64,000 nucleotides of DNA from Berberis thunbergii (taxonomy: Eukaryota; Streptophyta; Magnoliopsida; Ranunculales; Berberidaceae). The translations under genes were made by a program, and so were the position numbers. Position 1 is the first letter of the stretch. Every line of letters starts with the position of its first letter. The stretch is taken from contig QNQO01000200.1 in the NCBI GenBank assembly GCA_003290165.1, forward strand, positions 310,001 to 374,000, given 5' to 3'. The notes beneath the pieces were generated by a model. It saw nothing but the letters and a program-made list of their open reading frames with translations, had not been told where the DNA came from and made no database searches. This document shows, piece after piece, positions 55,919 to 64,000 of the stretch.

Positions 55919-57364
55919 ATGACGGTTGCTGAATTGCAAGAGCAGGTCAATGATCTTACTGCTCAAGTTGCTGGGCTTTCTTCCCACCTCCACTCACTTG
56001 AGACCACCAATGCCACTATTCTAGAGGCATTACAGAATCTCCAACCAGGTCGGCCAGCACCGTACGTTCCACCGGATCCACACCGGCCAATTATTCCTAT
56101 TTCGGCCAAGGGCCTCCGTACTGATTTACCCCGTTTCGACGGAACTGATCCGTATGGTTGGTTATTTCAGGCCGAGCAGTACCAGGAACTCAATGGCCTT
56201 TCCAGCGAGCAGATGCTACCCGTTGCCGCTCTTCACCTTCAGGGTGATGCCAACTCTTGGTATCGATGGATTCGCCAATCACTCAGCACACTGACGTGGC
56301 CACAATTTTCAAAAGCTCTTTGCTCTCGCTTTGGTTCTCGCAAACATATCGACCCGTGTAGTTCTCTTTCCAAGTTAGTACAACGAGGCACGATTCGCTC
56401 ATTTATTACCGAGTTCGAAAAGCTATCTAATTTAGTGCCCGGGTTGTCTGAACCACATCAGATTAGCATTTTTCTGTCAGGTTTGCGTGTTGATATTCAA
56501 GCAGGCGTTCGGATGTTACACCCTACCAGTATTACACATGCTTTTGAGTTGGCTTTATGTCAAGAAGATGCCATTAATGCTACTCGATCAAAAGGGCATG
56601 TCCGACATTTTGCTAACCAGGTGCCTGCTGCAAATTCTTCAAAGCCGGTTCCTAGTTTACCACCAGGTGTTAAACGTTTGTCCTGGGCTGAACAACAGGA
56701 ACACCTTGCCAAGGGCCTTTGCTTTAACTGTGATGAAGTATATAAGTGTGGCCATCGTTGTCCTCAGCCCCACGTTTTGCTCCTCGAGGGTCATGAGGAA
56801 GAAGACGACGGTTCTGATGTTGCGCCTCCTATTCTGGATCATACCTTATCTGATCCTCCTCTCGAGATTTCTCTGCATGCCCTTCTCGGGTCTCCGCGGC
56901 CTGAAACCATGCATTTCACTGGGCAATTAAAACACAGGACTGCCACTGTCTTAGTTGACTCTGGTTCAACTCATAATTTTTTGCACCCATCTTTTGCCAA
57001 ACAATGTGGGTTTCCAATCCACAAAGATGGTGTTTTACGCGTCATGATTGCGGATGGTGGCCATTTGCATAGTCCAGGTTCTTGTCGGGATGTTTCCCTT
57101 AAATTACAAGATTATGAGTTCCACGGACACTTCTTCCTTCTAGGTATCACTGGCTGTGATGTGGTTCTCGGTGCTGACTGGCTTCGCTCTTTGGGTGTTA
57201 TTACTTGGGATTTTTCCAAACTGATTATGTCCTTCTCAGTGGCCGACCGTACTTATACATTAATCGGCGACAATTCTCCTATGGTCATGTTCATGGAGCC
57301 CGGTCCATCGTTCTTTACAACAGGAACGTCACGACATTCTTTTACAGTTAACTCGGGAAGTTGA
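55919..57364 (+). CDS. Chromovirus 3 gag-protease
   Basis: Start chosen at 55919 (MTVAELQEQVNDLTAQVAG, a coiled-coil head); the frame is open further upstream but that leader is Ser/Pro-rich and untypical. Gag core: LPRFDGTDPYGWLFQAEQY, LQGDANSWYRWI, FIIEF-like FITEFEKLSNLV. Knuckle CFNCDEVYKCGHRC. Protease: VDSGSTHNFLHPSFA (DSG site) and VVLGADWLRSLGVI. It ends about 40 codons beyond the protease at a frameshift (about 57345); pol resumes in another frame as SIPAVVQPLIAQFSDVF. Confidence 0.88.
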   Translation: MTVAELQEQVNDLTAQVAGLSSHLHSLETTNATILEALQNLQPGRPAPYVPPDPHRPIIPISAKGLRTDLPRFDGTDPYGWLFQAEQYQELNGLSSEQMLPVAALHLQGDANSWYRWIRQSLSTLTWPQFSKALCSRFGSRKHIDPCSSLSKLVQRGTIRSFITEFEKLSNLVPGLSEPHQISIFLSGLRVDIQAGVRMLHPTSITHAFELALCQEDAINATRSKGHVRHFANQVPAANSSKPVPSLPPGVKRLSWAEQQEHLAKGLCFNCDEVYKCGHRCPQPHVLLLEGHEEEDDGSDVAPPILDHTLSDPPLEISLHALLGSPRPETMHFTGQLKHRTATVLVDSGSTHNFLHPSFAKQCGFPIHKDGVLRVMIADGGHLHSPGSCRDVSLKLQDYEFHGHFFLLGITGCDVVLGADWLRSLGVITWDFSKLIMSFSVADRTYTLIGDNSPMVMFMEPGPSFFTTGTSRHSFTVNSGS

Positions 57365-58789
57365 CCTGGGCGCTTCTATTCCAGCTGTCGTTCAGCCGCT
57401 TATTGCTCAATTTTCAGATGTCTTTGGCACTCCTACAACCCTTCCCCCCGCCCGAGCACATGATCACCATATTCCGATTTTCTCAAATGCTTCTCCGGTA
57501 AATGTTACGCCATATCGGTATCCTCACTTTCAAAAAGCCGAAATTGATAAAGTTGTCTCGGAATTGAAGGCTGCAGGCCTTATTCGTCCCAGCACCAGCC
57601 CTTATTCTTCACCTGTTCTTTTGGTTCGAAAGAAGGATGGTTCTTGGCGCATGTGTGTTGACTATCGAGCCCTTAATAAAATCACTATTAAGGACCGCTT
57701 TCCGATTCCGATTGTGGATGAATTATTGGACGAATTGCACGACGCATCGGTGTTTTCTAAGCTCATTTACGCTCAGGTTATCACCAAATTCAGGTTCATG
57801 AACCGGATATTTCCAAGACGGCTTTTCGCACACACGATGGTCATTATGAGTTTTTGGTTATGCCGTTCGGGTTAAGCAATGCCCCAGCCACTTTTCAGAG
57901 TTTGATGAATGACATTTTTCATCCTCACTTGCGTAGCTTTGTCCTCGTGTTCTTTGATGATATCTTGGTGTATAGTGCCTCACTCTCTGACCACCTACAC
58001 CATCTTTCTATTGTTTTTGGGCTATTGCGTACTCATAAGCTTTTTGCGAAGGCGTCCAAGTGTTCTTTTACTCAATCTTCTATTGGGTATCTTGGACATA
58101 TTATTTCTGGTCTTGGTGTTGCAGTTGACGATGATAAAATTGCGAGTGTTGTCAACTGGCCGTGTCCTTCTTCTTTGACGGATCTTCGTGGGTTTCTTGG
58201 CCTCACCGGGTACTACCGTAAATTTTTTCGCGATTATGGTAAGATTATTGCTCCTTTGACCCAGTTATTAAAGAAGGATTCTTTTATCTGGAGTGATGAT
58301 GCCTCCAAGTCCTTTTCTGCTCTTAAAACCGCCTTGACTTCTACCCCCGTACTGGCTCTCCCTGATTTCAATGCTGAATTTTATATTGAATGTGACGCGT
58401 CTCATGGTGGCATTGGTGCAGTACTTATGCAAAGCGGTCGTCCCCTTGCGTATTTCAGTAAAGGTCTTTCTGGACGCAATTTGACCATGTCCATTTATGA
58501 TAAGGAAATGTTGGCTGTTGCGGCCGTACAGAAATGGCGGCCTTATCTCCTGGGTCGGCACTTCAAAATCTATACAGATCATCGTAGTCTCAAATATTTT
58601 CTGGACCAACGACTCTCATCTCTTGAACAACAAAAGTGGCTCTCTAAATTACTTGGCTATGACTATGAAATCATTTATCGCTCTGGTTCCGTCAATCAAG
58701 CTGCAGATGCACTTTCTCGTTTCCCTTCTGGCGGTTCCTTGTTGGCTCTATCTTCCTCGGCATTTTTCAGTATTGATGAAATTAGCTAG
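57365..58789 (+). pseudogene. Chromovirus 3 reverse transcriptase and RNase H
   Basis: LIRPSTSPYSSPVLLVRKKD, WRMCVDYRALNKITIKDRFP and VFSKL; one G missing near 57767 shifts the frame (LDLRSGYH expected). Then VMPFGLSNAPATFQSLMN and the intact catalytic box FFDD (57950-57961). RNase H: YIECDASHGGIGAVLM, KEMLAVAAVQKWRPYL, TDHRSLKYFL, AADALSRF. TAG at 58787 ends the frame. Confidence 0.9.
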
Positions 58790-58810
58790 GAGTGTCATTT
58801 CGATCCTTCC

Positions 58811-60184
58811 ATGCGTACTTTTATTGATAGTTGTCAACAATCATGTCCTCGACTACACTATTCATATGAGCATGGTATTCTTCGCTATAAAGGTCGCCTT
58901 GTGGTAGTTCCATCATCGTCTTGGTGTTCCAAACTTTTACATGAGTTCCATTCCTCGCCTTCTGGCGGTCATTCCGATTTTCTCCGCACGTATAAACGTC
59001 TTCAACATAATTTTTACTGGCCTGGTATGAAAGCTGTTGTCAAGTTGTTTATTTCTCATTGTGATATCTGCCAACGGAATAAGAGTGAAGCTCTTTCTCC
59101 TCCTGGGTTACTTAATCCCTTACCAATACCCGATGATATTTGGTTAGATATTTCTATGGATTTTATTGATGGATTACCAATATCTAATCGCAAATCGACG
59201 ATTTTGGTAGTTGTTGATCGTCTTTCCAAGTATGCGCACTTCAGTTCTTTGGCTCATCCTTACACCGCGTCTTCAGTTGCCGAAGTCTTTGTGCGGGACA
59301 TCACTCGCCTCCATGGTATGCCTCGTTCTATTGTGAGCGATCGTGATCCGGTTTTCTTAAGTAATTTTTGGGAGGCCTTTTTTGAGATGCAAGATACTCA
59401 ATTATGTCGTAGTTCCGCCTATCATCCCCAAACTGATGGTCAAACTGAAGTTACCAATCGTACCTTAGAGTGTTATCTTCGCTGTTTTGCTAGTCATCAT
59501 CCTAGTCGTTGGACAAAATGGTTACCTTGGGCTGAATGGTGGTACAATACTACATATCATAGTGCCATCAAAATGACTCCCTTTGAAGCTGTTTATAGTC
59601 GGGCCTCTCCGATGATCTCATCCTATATCCCTGGTAGCACCGCGGTTCATGCCGTTGACCTTGCTTTACGGGACCGTGATCGCACTCTGCAAGTTCTCAA
59701 GGATAACCTTCATCAGGCTCAGGCACGTATGAAAATATATGCTGATGGTAAGCGCACTGAGCGCCATTTTGAAGTTAATGATTGGGTTTTCTTACGCCTG
59801 CAACCATATCGTCAATCCACGGCTGCCTCTCAGACTTACTCTAAGCTGTCTCCTAAGTTTCATGGGCCTTTTCGCATCCTTGAAAAGATCGGTTCTGTGG
59901 CTTACAAACTTGATCTTCTGGTTGTGTCTCGTATCCACCCCGTTTTCCATGTTTCTCTTTTAAAACAGAAGTTAGGTAATGGTATTACTCCGGATCCTAC
60001 TTTACCTATTCTTGCCAATGCTCCCTCGTGGGTCCCGGAGAAACTGCTTGATCGAGGATTATTTGAACGCAATAATAAGCCCGTTACACGCTGGCTTATC
60101 AAGTGGACCGACCGTCTTGTGGAGGAAGCTACTTGGGAAGACTACGAGCAGTTTCGTGCCCGTTTTCCAGATTTTCAGGCTTGA
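58811..60184 (+). CDS. Chromovirus 3 integrase with chromodomain
   Basis: 457 open codons, in frame with RNase H across the TAG. HHCC finger (LLHEFHSSPSGGHSDF, CDICQRNK), core SMDFIDGLPI, SDRDPVFLSNFWEAFFE, HPQTDGQTEVTNRTLECYL (D,D,E complete), GPY/F-like FHGPFRILEKIGSVAYKLDL and HPVFHVSLLK, and a C-terminal chromodomain (TRWLIKWTDRLVEEATWEDY). Ends 29 bases before the 3' LTR. No internal damage seen. Confidence 0.9.
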   Translation: MRTFIDSCQQSCPRLHYSYEHGILRYKGRLVVVPSSSWCSKLLHEFHSSPSGGHSDFLRTYKRLQHNFYWPGMKAVVKLFISHCDICQRNKSEALSPPGLLNPLPIPDDIWLDISMDFIDGLPISNRKSTILVVVDRLSKYAHFSSLAHPYTASSVAEVFVRDITRLHGMPRSIVSDRDPVFLSNFWEAFFEMQDTQLCRSSAYHPQTDGQTEVTNRTLECYLRCFASHHPSRWTKWLPWAEWWYNTTYHSAIKMTPFEAVYSRASPMISSYIPGSTAVHAVDLALRDRDRTLQVLKDNLHQAQARMKIYADGKRTERHFEVNDWVFLRLQPYRQSTAASQTYSKLSPKFHGPFRILEKIGSVAYKLDLLVVSRIHPVFHVSLLKQKLGNGITPDPTLPILANAPSWVPEKLLDRGLFERNNKPVTRWLIKWTDRLVEEATWEDYEQFRARFPDFQA

Positions 60185-60213
60185 GGACAAGCCTTGTTTC
60201 AGGCAGCGTGGGA

Positions 60214-60589
60214 TGTTAGGATACCAATCCTATTTAGTATTTACTTGAGATTAGAATGTCTTAGTTATAACAATATTCTAATTAGGGAATATTAGCTTGA
60301 TGTTAGGATACTAATCTTATTTAGTATTTACTTGAGATTAGAATGTCTTAGTTATAACAATATTCTATTTAGGGAATATTAGTTTGTTTTGAATTAGGAG
60401 TTATTGTTTGATTAGAATTAGGATTGAATTCAATTAGGAAGTAGTATTCTTTGCTTTCAATTATAAATACATATGATGTAATAGAGTTTAGGCAAGCAAT
60501 ACAAGTTTTATTTAATTATTTGGTGGCTGATCCCCAATCAAAGGATCTAGGTGGTTTGATCTCCAATCAAAAGGTCAAGGTCTCTATTA
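60214..60589 (+). repeat. Chromovirus 3, 3' LTR
   Basis: Starts TGTTAGGATACC after a weak purine tract (CAGCGTGGGA). Has the same 87-bp internal doubling (60217 and 60304). Confidence 0.9.
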
Positions 60590-60630
60590 CTGCAGCGGTG
60601 CCTTGTTGGATGGAAGCGTGTTTGGTTTTT
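60590..60630 (+). repeat. 41-bp direct repeat flanking chromovirus 3, right copy
   Basis: Identical to 54863-54903 and directly follows the 3' LTR end (TCTCTATTA). Inside the element the sequence is absent at both inner LTR borders, so it is not part of the LTR. Confidence 0.95.
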
Positions 60631-60859
60631 GTCAAAGCATAGAAAGTTGTTTTCTGGTTGAATAATAGCACATATGCCTGGTCTAATAGTATGAGCCTAA
60701 AAGCGCATCAATACAACACCTTTTGAAGGAGATCTATACTATAGAAGCTAGTATTATGGGTTTGTATGCTTGTAATAGAGTTTGTTTAAGAATACACAAT
60801 ATTCTTGCAAGTGTCAATGTAAATAATGTGGGCTCTCGAGATATATGTAATTAGGGTTT
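60631..60859 (+). other. Right flank of chromovirus 3, possible continuation of a host transcript
   Basis: Begins GTCAAAGCATAG, contiguous in the ancestral sequence with the 41-bp repeat. No coding frame of note and no poly(A) signal that I can defend. Confidence 0.35.
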
Positions 60860-61478
60860 TTTGAGTTTGAACCTATTAGAGTTTGGTTCTCATTTTGAAA
60901 ATTAATTGAGGTTAGCACTCGTTTTTTGACAAAATCGTTAAATCCAAGTCATTAACGGGTCAAGAATAATTTTCGAACCATTTTATCCTTATCTTGGTTA
61001 AATGAGTCTAACTCCAAATTATTACCCATCTTCTCCACCCTTAAAAGTTTTACCCATCTTCTCCACTATTCAAATTAAAACCTAACTCCTTTAAAAAATA
61101 ATAATAATAATAAAGATAGCAAGTTGATAGTTAGGAGCTTTCAACTAGATTAATGGAGTGACCCCATGATCTATAGTTAGAGAGACCGGGCCAAACACTA
61201 CCACTCGTAGAATGAAAGGTGGAGAAGATGGATAAAATTTTAAGAGTAGAGAAGATGAGTAAGAATGAAGAGTTAGACTGAATTAACTATAGTTTAACAA
61301 TGGTTTAACCCAAGGTAAGGGTAAAATGATCCGAAATTAATCTTGATCAGTCAATAACATAGACTTAACGGTTCCAATAGAAAATGAGTGTTAGATTCAA
61401 TTAATTTTCGAAAGGATTGTCAAGCCCTAACAGGTATAAACTAATGAGTGTCAAACTAAAAAAACCAATATAACTACT
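60860..61478. mobile_element. Large foldback element (~230-bp arms)
   Basis: Left arm 60860-61090 and right arm 61200-61478 are inverted repeats (outer GGTTTTTTGAGTTTGA / TCAAACTAAAAAAACC; inner ACCCATCTTCTCCAC / GTGGAGAAGATGGAT). Long arms recall Mutator-like or foldback transposons, but I find no convincing 9-bp duplication. A related single arm is at 10385-10545. Confidence 0.68.
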
Positions 61479-61699
61479 TAGGTAGACTTTTTATTTAATA
61501 TAATTATCGAAAATACTAGAAAATCAAAATTTTGCAACAAGATTTTGTAAGCAGGGTGACGTGGCGTGATCTTGAAAGAATGATAAAATCTTCAAAGTGT
61601 TTATGTATCTCGAGGTTGTAAAAAACTTCCTCTGATGATGTCACATCATCCTGGTTGCAAAATTTGGTTTCCTAGTCTCACTCTATAAATATACATATT

Positions 61700-61866
61700 A
61701 GCAACAAAAAAAAAAGACATCATATGTATTAACTTGACACCTCTAAATTGCCAATTTCTTAGAAAAATTAGGTTTCCTAGCCTCACTCTATAAATAAAGT
61801 AGTTAACAGCGATTTTTCCAAACCATCGTTAAATAAATGCCTTTAAATTGTCAATTTCTTGTAGTG
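61700..61866. mobile_element. Possible CACTA-type terminus
   Basis: TTTCTTGTAGTG at 61855-61866 is the reverse complement of the CACTACAAGAAA end typical of plant CACTA elements, preceded by an inverted pair around AACAGCGATTTTTCC and CATCGTTAAA. TTTCCTAG-CTCACTCTATAAATA occurs twice just upstream (about 61670, 61769). The partner end is not identified. Confidence 0.35.
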
Positions 61867-62131
61867 ATACCTTATGTTTTAATGTTTTAATGTTTTAAGT
61901 TGGATTCCATAATTGTAATAGTATTTTTAAGATGTCATATCTCCAAAAAAAATTATATATATATTTGAACTGGGATGGCATGGTTCCATCCCAGTTCAAA
62001 CCAGTTTGAGACTGTCTGGTTCTGCAAAATAAAACCTCTATTCCAGACCGCTTCGTCCCGTTTCACTTGACTGAGACTGGGACAAATCCAATCATGAACC
62101 GTTCTGGACGGTTCCCACCCCTACTCTCTAT

Positions 62132-62758
62132 TAGGGGTGGGCATTTTGGACAGAAAAGTCGGACTAAACCGATCGGGTCGGTTCAGATCGTTTTTTATTA
62201 ATTATAAATTTTTTGATTTTAAAACCCGCCCAGACCCGAAGTTTCTGGTCCGAGCCTCGATTTCCCTTTCTAAAACCCGTCGAATAACCGGCCTGGCCCA
62301 TACTAATTTACTGTTGAAACATCTCAATTTTATGTATCGGCTTAAATTAATTTACTGTTGAAACGTCTTAATTTTGAAGCATCTCAATCACAACAACCAA
62401 ATTTTCGACCCGGCCCATACTAAATTTTGGGCATTACAATCACATCAACCATATCTAAATGTTGTGATTGTTACCTATTAATTTACTGTTGGCTATTGTC
62501 TAGCCTTTCTCAAATTCAACACTTTGGGTTGAAATTTGAGCTTTATAAAATTCAATTTGAGCTGAAATTTGGACTTTATAGAATTCAATTTGAATGTTGC
62601 TCTAAGGACCGAGATCGGCTCGAAATTCAGTTAACCGTGACCTCGGTTAACCGGTCAACTCGATCTGATTACAGGCCTCATAAACAAGGGCTTAAATTTT
62701 TTGGACCAATTTTCGATTTTTACATTTTGGGCCGATTACCCGGACCTGCCCAGCCCTA
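62132..62758. mobile_element. hAT-like MITE, 627 bp
   Basis: TAGGGGTGGGCA ... CTGCCCAGCCCTA with 8-bp flanks CTCTCTAT / CTCTCTAC (7 of 8 match; 62124-62131, 62759-62766). The interior has GGGTCGGTTC and CCCGCCCAGACCCG words. Related in style to 7899-8453. The preceding 61965-62123 also ends CCCACCCCTA and may be an older relative. Confidence 0.75.
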
Positions 62759-62766
62759 CTCTCTAC

Positions 62767-64000
62767 TAAGTGGCATTCTCTATACAAAATAAAGAACCAC
62801 ATAAGCAATTTATGCCACATCACCCCACCTTCATGTTTTCTCCATAAATAAAAGTTACACACAATATGCACAAATCTCTCACATTATTTTGATAAAAACT
62901 TTCAATATTCCACAGAAATCCCGACCTCACTACATACCTCACCTAAAATTTCTCCACATTTTCTTTCTATTAGATGAAATACAAATATGAAAATTGAAAC
63001 CCTTTCCATGAATTCTGATTTCTTTCGGAATTGGATTTTCATGAATAGTGAAAAAATCAGTTTCGTGAAGAATCGATTTTCTTTTAATAAATAGATAACC
63101 AAACAGTGAAAATCCGCATAACATGTGAAATGAAATTAATTTTCCCTGAAAATAATTTCTAAAACTTACACAAGTGAAACATCTCAACTTGCAGATATTA
63201 ATTCTTAAGTCCATATTCATACACATATTTTCCATGGAAAATGAATTTGTTCCACCTCGAACATGTGTTAAGGCTATTTGATAGCCCAACATTTTCCATG
63301 GCAAATTTTCTCTCTCTAAGGAATGGAAACCATCAATTTAGGTTATTTTCTTTCCTTTCCAAGTCCTCCACTCCCCCAAGGAATAGAAACCCAGAAAAAT
63401 GTTACCTCTTGACCTTGACCATTGACCAGACCTTGATTATGTTTGATTTATTTTTATTAAGCTTTGAACAAGCATAAAGTGCAAACTGTAGCTTCCATTT
63501 TGACACGATTTTTGTTGTTGCAATCATCGCTTCAAGATCTATTTAATAACATTATTATTTTATAATTTTGATAAAATTATATGTTTACCCTTCAAAGTTA
63601 ATTTCTGTGTGTTTTTTTTATTTATAATAATATGTGATAGGTCAATGCAAACCTTAGAATTTTGATGTATGGTAATATTGAGGCGCAAGCCTTTGCATTT
63701 TTGTTAAAACACAATTGATAAAAATACTAAAAAGATGGAGATAAATCAGAAAACAAATGAAAATATCATAATATGACATGATACAATTTTAATTAAAAAT
63801 ATCCTCTATCTCTCCATAACATTTTTAAAACGTCTCACCGAGTATTTTTGGATTAATCTTCTTCATCCTCGCAACCATGTAAATGTCACCACCTTTCTTA
63901 ATGTTTTGAATCTACTTTGTGCTTGATATATTTTTGTTTCATGACTTTGTTGTCATGCTCTTTACTCTTCACAAGATTGTATACATTCTTTTAATACAGA
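62767..64000. other. AT-rich intergenic DNA, no gene supported
   Basis: 62960-63170 is a diverged copy of the repeat at 41195-41410. A TTTTCCATGG word recurs around 63230-63300 in both orientations and may be part of the same repeat. Minus-strand frames here follow the repeat and match no family. Confidence 0.5.

Larger units (their letters stand above)
54904..60589 (+). mobile_element. Ty3/gypsy chromovirus 3, distinct lineage
   Basis: LTRs 54904-55276 and 60214-60589 differ at about 7 of 372 positions (about 1.9%) by my count. PBS TGGTATCAGAGC at 55279. Gag-pro, RT-RNase H and integrase-chromodomain lie in order with two frameshifts and one stop. Gag, with its CX2CX7HXC knuckle, is unlike chromoviruses 1 and 2. 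Outer LTR ends are non-canonical: the left lacks TGT and the right ends TTA. Confidence 0.92.

Noticed and set aside
62902..63304. 121-codon minus-strand frame
   Set aside because: Covers a diverged copy of the repeat at 41195-41410 and has no recognisable domain.

Overview
The window is plant nuclear DNA, most likely from a eudicot. It is AT-rich, its one clear host gene has spliced introns and a TATA promoter, and most of the rest is LTR retrotransposons, small hAT-type and foldback elements, one LINE and one SINE. I cannot name the species. Only two host protein-coding loci are recognisable: an ABF/AREB-type bZIP transcription factor gene (ABF2-like, minus strand, about 1.2-4.5 kb) and a broken S-protein-homologue (self-incompatibility S1 family) gene (minus strand, 43.26-43.71 kb). 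The ABF gene has three coding exons here. Its short last exon is not visible and probably lies left of position 1.

Layout. 1-4.75 kb: ABF gene, 5' leader intron, TATA box and two ABRE-like ACGTGG boxes. 4.73-21.3 kb and 21.3-36.1 kb: two copies of one tandemly duplicated segment, each ending in the same copia element, and each afterwards hit by different insertions. Copy 1 received foldback elements, hAT-type MITEs, a SINE, a local inverted duplication and a 5.9-kb chromovirus (12488-18412, minus). Copy 2 received a 5'-truncated LINE (22.4-25.5 kb), two foldback elements and a 6.1-kb Tat-lineage Ty3/gypsy element (29588-35676). The copia of copy 2 continues to about 39.47 kb and also carries a solo LTR of the Tat family (37376-38046).

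39.5-43.9 kb: a 5'-truncated fragment of another copia, repeat-poor DNA, a 1043-bp hAT-like element with a perfect 8-bp target duplication, and the S-protein-homologue pseudogene. 43.99-54.38 kb: a decayed copia with a second chromovirus (45661-51234, plus) inserted in its polyprotein. 54.9-60.6 kb: a third, different chromovirus flanked by a perfect 41-bp direct repeat, far longer than a normal LTR target duplication, apparently inside an unidentified host transcription unit. 60.9-64 kb: a large foldback element, a CACTA-like end, another hAT-like MITE and unassigned AT-rich DNA.

None of the retrotransposons has an intact polyprotein. Breaks are mostly G-to-A or C-to-T stop codons and single-base frameshifts, as expected of methylated, silenced DNA. 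The points most worth following are the tandem duplication read as an insertion clock, the Tat element with an antisense ORF and a roughly 178-bp tandem array, the 41-bp flanking duplication, and a near-perfect 150-bp inverted duplication that could fold into a long hairpin RNA.
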